Source: Nissolia schottii (Eukaryota; Streptophyta; Magnoliopsida; Fabales; Fabaceae). Taken from it: a stretch of 64,000 nt of DNA. Position 1 is the first letter of the stretch, and each line of letters opens with the position of its first letter. Below, in pieces: positions 59,156 through 64,000 of this stretch. The notes beneath the pieces are model-generated. The model was given only the letters and a program-made list of their open reading frames with translations, had not been told where the DNA came from and searched no databases. Location of the stretch: assembly GCA_003254905.1 (NCBI GenBank), contig QANU01102101.1, positions 3,531 to 67,530 on the forward strand, read 5' to 3'. The position numbers and the translations under genes are program-made.

Positions 59156-61218
59156 TTGTCTGACGAGGAGCACCATTTCGAGGCGAAGGGTGATGCAGGA
59201 GCATCCAAAACGTTCCCTCAGCAAGCTGGAACCATCCGCAAGAACGGTTACATTGTCATCAAAAACAGGCCCTGCAAGGTCTCTACGATTACTCAATTAC
59301 TTGTTAGGGTTTTCTTTTCATTTTTTTAAATCTTTTTCGCTGCCTAATTCTATGTCGGTTTTTATTTATTTATTTTTACTTTTATTTGGGGTTAATCAAA
59401 TCGTAACAACCTCCTTAAGATTTACCTCTTTTTTGCGCCGTGTAATACAAAACGTCGTTTAATAATCAGTAAGAACGAAGGAATTTCATTTCTTGTTTAG
59501 AAGGAGCTATCAAAGAGAAAAATTCTAGCTAAATTAAATTTTTGTCCCAATTTATTTGCCAACAAATGCATAGCATGTGTTGACTCTTGGATAAGCAGGT
59601 GAATAACGTCATTTTATTCTATTCAATAAAAAAATTTCCGTAGGTTTTGTTAATTTTTATCTGGCTGTCTAGTATTATTAAGGAGACTCAAAAGTACTCT
59701 GGATTAATTTTCACGCCCTAGCTGATAGTGTAGAATCATTGCATAGAAATTATTCTCGAAATACTAACACTTGGTTCAAGTGAGAAAAATTAGCTCCCGA
59801 AGAATTTTACTATCTTTATAGTGTGCTGTAGTGAGCTAACCCGGCAGCTCGAGTCAGACTATACTAGTTGCTAGATCAAAAATTAAGGAGACTCAAAAGT
59901 GATTGGTGGCCTAAGAAATGGACTCCATCCCTGGTTAGCTTTTCGTGTAAGTCAAATCCTTTGGTCGACACTTTGAAGAGGATTTTACTTGACCACCACT
60001 TTCGGACCAAAATTGCATAACTAAGACCAAGAAAATAGTATCTAGGTTAAGTTTTTAATGAAAATGACCTCATAATTACGTTTCTAATTCTAAATGTTGA
60101 GGTTGAATTCAGGTGCCGCTTCCTACTTATTAACAACTTTTGGCTTCCTCTTTCGTGAGTTTTGATTTTCATGTTAAGTCAGTCCACTCAATGCTTCTCC
60201 TATTATTTTCAGGATGCTGGTGTGGTTGGTTGATTATGAAAACTAAGGTGAATTTCTTATGTGGTACTTTTTGGTGACAGGTTGTGGAGGTTTCAACTTC
60301 CAAAACTGGCAAGCATGGACACGCCAAGTGTCACTTTGTTGGTATTGACATCTTCACTGGGAAGAAGCTTGAAGATATTGTCCCATCTTCCCATAACTGT
60401 GATGTATGAGACTATTGAGAGTCTTTTAACTTTGGATTTGGATTTTACTTTAATTAGGTCACGTTATGTATTGTATTATATGATATTATAGAATGAAACA
60501 CATGTCCTTGTGTTACAGGTTCCTCATGTCAACCGCACTGACTACCAGCTCATTGATATCTCAGAAGATGGATTTGTAAGATTACACTTACCTCCCTCAC
60601 TCCTTTTCTTTTTAAGTCACATTGACACTACCCGGCATGTACATTATTGATAAACTGTCAATTTAAGTTAATCACTAAATTATGTACTGTTAACAACACT
60701 AATTAACCATTTGTCCAGATAATTTAACTTGAACAGAAAAATTGTGCGACTAACCATTTTTCTAACTGAATTATCCATAATTTATTTTAATTGGTGGTAC
60801 CAAAACCGAAATTGCAAAACCCCTTATGGGTAGGTTGGAATCATTCTTTATTTTCTTGAAGATGGATTAAGGATTTATTGTCTTTAATATGCTAGGTGAG
60901 TCTGCTGACTGATTCTGGCGGTACCAAGGATGACCTTAGGCTTCCAACCGATGATAATCTGCTTTCACAGGTCAGTTTGCTTGATTTGATCCCTTTTACG
61001 AACTATCTGGAATGGTTTTACTAGTTAAGTTAATTAGGTGCACGAAATTATTGCATATGTGATCATTTTAGATATTTAACAATGCCTGGCATCAATTCGA
61101 TTTCTCTGATGTGTAGATCAAGGATGGATTTGCTGAGGGTAAGGATCTGGTTGTGACTGTTATGTCTTCCATGGGTGAGGAGCAGATTGCTGCACTTAAG
61201 GACATTGGCCCCAAGTAG
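59156..61218 (+). CDS. EIF5A: Translation factor eIF5A; start codon reads TTG
   Basis: Five exons: 59156-59278, 60281-60403, 60519-60575, 60896-60970 and 61117-61218. All have GT-AG introns in phase 0; 159 residues counting the first codon. The protein is a standard plant eIF5[30 protein letters not shown] with the hypusine Lys (residue 52), [16 protein letters not shown], and GPK at the C-terminus. eIF5A helps ribosomes through elongation and termination and is modified by deoxyhypusine synthase and hydroxylase. The oddity is the start. Plant family members begin MSDEEH, but here the codon is TTG (AAAAATTGTCTGACG), and no in-frame ATG occurs upstream before a TGA at 59108. A base error, an inserted T, non-AUG initiation or an unseen upstream exon are all possible. 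Confidence 0.93.
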
Positions 61219-62486
61219 TAAGAGCCATGTCATGTTGAATGCTGGAAAAGCAGACTATGGAATTTGAGATGATATATAGTATTTTTAAATTTCTTGTGTG
61301 TGCGTGTTTGTGTACTAAATCAGCCAAAGTTTGATGCCATTCTTAAAAGATGTGGTTGACTTTATGTGGAATGTGCTTTTAACCTATCCATGAACTTTTC
61401 CATGGCATGAAGATTGAAGTTATATTGGCTGGCTAGTGTGGCCAATAAGACTATATACACACTTCTCATACCCTTGTCCCTTTCTAATAGAACTTTCTTC
61501 ATTTAAGTGTTGCTTATTTTCTGCTGAAGCTTATCGTGTTTTTTCCCCGTATCAAAGGCTACAAAAGTAGTTCACAAATCCTGCACGATTTATTGCATGT
61601 TTGGTTTTGCTTTGTCCTTCCAAAAACGGGAGTTTAGAGACAATTCATTTTGCCCGTTCTCTGTTATTTGGTTTTTCGGCTTCCTTTCTTTGTCAAATGG
61701 GATTTTTGGATTCCAAAATGATTTTCACCCTGAGTAAGAAGGGCTCCTTCTAAGATTATTTTACTCAATTTTGTCAAAATTACTTTTCAAAGAAAATACT
61801 GACAAAAAATTAATTTACTTCAGTCTTGAGTCTTGACATTCAGATGGTCAAAAAATCGTGTTCACCAAACGCAGAATCGAAACACACTTAATGGCACATC
61901 TTGGAGATGTGAATCAATTGCATAAAACGTAGATATGACAAATGTGTGGTTGTCGTTAGTCCTTTTTTACTTTTTGGTGAACAAAAGAGAATTCTTTTCG
62001 GGAAGCACTTTTGGCTAATCATCTTTCAACGGTGAAGAAAATACTTCCCTTTGAGCTTTCAACTAAAGCTACACTCAGATCCCTTTCTTTTCAAGGAGCA
62101 TCAGCGTTGAATATAATCTCAACCAAACAGACCTTAAAACGAAACCCAACCAATTGCGAAAAGTAGCTCCAACTTACAATGTCAAAAGCACTGAAATTGT
62201 TATAGTTGCCAAACAGAACTTACACCCTCAGTAAAAAATAATCACCAAAATTTTACAGAACAAATGTACTTTTAACAAATCGAAAATGTCAAAGATCATC
62301 TGTGACTCATTAGTCCTCAACTCTTTATCAACTGAAATGTACTTTTGTGAGTTGTTTTACTGTAACCCATTTATGAGTGTAATTGTTCAGTACAAATCAC
62401 TCACATTGATGATGATGACTCCCAAAAATTACTATTTCACATTTGATGATTGGGAGCTATTGCAAAAGATTATGTTTATGTTGGAT
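61219..62486. other. Convergent 3' flanks of eIF5A and IPK
   Basis: Contains the 3' untranslated regions of two converging genes. Nothing else recognised. Confidence 0.45.
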
Positions 62487-63868
62487 TTATCTCGAAGATT
62501 TAACGACTGTTCCGAGCCAGTCGTCAGGGATGCCGCTCCTCAGATCTCCGTTTAATGCCCTTAGTGAGTGGCTTGTTGCTGCCTGAGAATGCAGTTAGAG
62601 GGTTTCTCAAAATTAGGAGCTCCAAGATATTACAAAAGACATGAGATCACATGATACGAAAACTCATTACTTTTACAATGTAGACATCAATTCCAAGTTT
62701 TGCTATCATTGCAGCCTCTGATATCTTTGTTTTCATCCCACCAGTTGTATCATGTGCCGCAACTGTCAGCTCAACTGATGAAATATCCATAAAAATTCAA
62801 TCCACAGTTCAATGCACATAATCAAGGGCAAAAACATGCATGTTAACTTAGGGGCAAGATTCCTCTAAAGTGAGATCTCTCTAATCTCACTTTAGAGAAT
62901 AAAGTGAGAGATCTCACCATTGGATCATTAAAATGAGAATGAGTCTCACTTTCACTTTAATGATCCAATAACAAAATCTCTCACTTTACCCTCAAAAGTG
63001 AATGATCTCACTTTAGAGGATCTAAATCCTTAGCTCAGATATTTTTCAAGAAATGCTTATGTAAAAGCTTTACAAATTCTCAGAATTGATTATTTATGGC
63101 GTTACTAAAATAGCAAAATAAGATGTAAGTTTCATAACATATCCCATTGCTAAAAAACATAAGAGACCAGATAATAGAAAAGAAAGCAAACTGAAAAATG
63201 ATTTACTTAGTCTGCTTACTTGAACTCTGCAACTTTGGATTTACAACAGACCAGCTTCCATCTTCACCAACAGCTGTTGTAATTGGAAACATGGCTATGT
63301 AACAGTTGAACCATGAAGAGAATAAGCCATACGGAAGATCGAGTTTAAAACAAGTGCTCACCAATCTCCTTTAAGAGAACTGCCTCCGGTTCTGTTGGAG
63401 GACGATCATATACGCCATAGACATCTGTCTTATATCCGTGCTTAATGGAAAACATTCATGCAATGTCTTCTAAAATTTCAGATATTTACTATTGTAAAAG
63501 GGTGTTCCAAGCATATTGGTCCAAGATAATTCAAATCCAAAATTTTGGTTCCCGTCTTGCATATCACTATATTTGAGATATTCATCACCATATGCTCTAT
63601 AATCACTAGACTCAGAAAAATGCTTTGTATTTGAAGTAATTCAATAATAAAAAATGGGTACATGTGATGTATGGTGGATACCAGGAAAACAACATACTTA
63701 GGTTTTGAGTAAGCTGCCAGATGACTTATGATAACATCTCCACTCAAAATACTGCATCCCTGAAAGCACAGTATAGACGAAAAAATTCCGTTATTAATGA
63801 ACAATAAATCCGAATACACTGAGTCTCTCTACCTGAATCTCATCAAGCACAGCATCTCCATGCAAAAC
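62487..63868 (-). CDS. IPK: Isopentenyl phosphate kinase, 3' part (gene continues past the window)
   Basis: Six minus-strand exons are visible: 63868-63833, 63759-63682, 63428-63362, 63273-63220, 62762-62671 and 62582-62487. All have GT-AG introns and fitting phases. In order they encode VLHGDAVLDEIQ, GCSILSGDVIISHLAAYSKP with KYVVFL, TDVYGVYDRPPTEPEAVLL, AVGEDGSWSVVNP, AAHDTTGGMKTKISEAAMIA, and AATSHSLRALNGDLRSGIPD ending at the stop. These are the conserved C-terminal blocks of plant isopentenyl phosphate kinase, an amino-acid-kinase-fold enzyme. It phosphorylates isopentenyl phosphate with ATP to give isopentenyl diphosphate, returning it to terpenoid synthesis. The N-terminal exons lie beyond 64000. 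The exon 62762 start (SSIAAHD) is shorter than in Arabidopsis and is the least certain boundary. A MITE sits in the next intron. Confidence 0.9.
62851..63029. mobile_element. Palindromic MITE in an IPK intron
   Basis: 179 bp flanked by TTA (62848-62850 and 63030-63032). The ends GGGGCAAGATTCCTCTAAAG and the inverse of the right end (GGATTTAGATCCTCTAAAG) match, and the interior folds on itself (TTGGATCATTAAA against TTTAATGATCCAA). It is a Tourist/Harbinger-like fold-back MITE. CCTCTAAAGTGAGATC occurs in both arms. Confidence 0.75.
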
Positions 63869-64000
63869 CTAGACAAATTGCAATGAACCCCATATTACTT
63901 GGAGCAAAAAGAAAAGAAAGTAAATAAAATAACTACGAAAGACTGAAAGAATGGTAGAAAATAGTTCAAAAGCTTCAAATTAGTGGTATAAAGTAAGGAA

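Noticed and set aside
62286-62555. 89-codon forward frame downstream of eIF5A
   Set aside because: Overlaps the last exon of IPK on the opposite strand and has no similarity that I recognise.

Overview
The window is nuclear DNA of a flowering plant, almost certainly a eudicot. It has intron-rich genes with plant-specific products: a large LRR receptor kinase, the plastid-division factor MinE, RETARDED ROOT GROWTH, BUB3.3, eIF5A and isopentenyl phosphate kinase. It also has an AT-rich background and a typical plant set of transposons (Tat-type Ty3/gypsy, Ty1/copia, CACTA, MULE/PMD, hAT-like ends, RTE LINEs, tRNA-derived SINEs, MITEs). Some of the repeats resemble legume families, but the sequence alone does not prove a legume.

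Layout. Bases 1-4.3 kb hold decayed transposon material: a hAT-like end inserted in a broken plant-mobile-domain gene, and a SINE. At 4.3-8.05 kb lies a complete two-exon LRR receptor-like kinase. From 8 to 29.6 kb the window is repeat-dominated: CACTA subterminal repeats, a MULE-type MITE with a clean target-site duplication, copia LTR relics, and a 9,347-bp Tat-lineage retrotransposon (16908-26254). The Tat element has two 415-bp LTRs and sits inside an older copia RNase H relic. It carries gag-pol broken by many stops and frameshifts, a tandem array in its 3' region, and a spliced antisense ORF. A related solo LTR lies at 29.1-29.6 kb.

From 32 kb on the region is genic. In order: a DUF538 gene (+, 32.1-34.5 kb), RRG (-, 37.9-41.8 kb, with LINE and SINE pieces in its introns), an AT-rich gap with a CACTA end and a SINE, MINE1 (+, 45.5-47.4 kb), tRNA-Trp(CCA) (-, 48.3 kb), BUB3.3 (+, nine exons, 48.6-53.4 kb), a repeat-rich gap, eIF5A (+, 59.2-61.2 kb) and the 3' half of isopentenyl phosphate kinase (-, 62.5 kb to beyond the window end). 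The genes are unrelated housekeeping or signalling loci and form no pathway cluster.

The most unusual locus is eIF5A. Its coding exons are intact, but the expected start codon reads TTG with no in-frame ATG upstream in the exon. An uninterrupted dinucleotide (CT) tract of about 569 bp lies between a TATA box and the start, so it is probably transcribed as 5' leader. No new multi-gene system was recognised. All exon boundaries were set by hand from splice-site consensus, reading-frame phase and remembered family conservation. No alignment was run.
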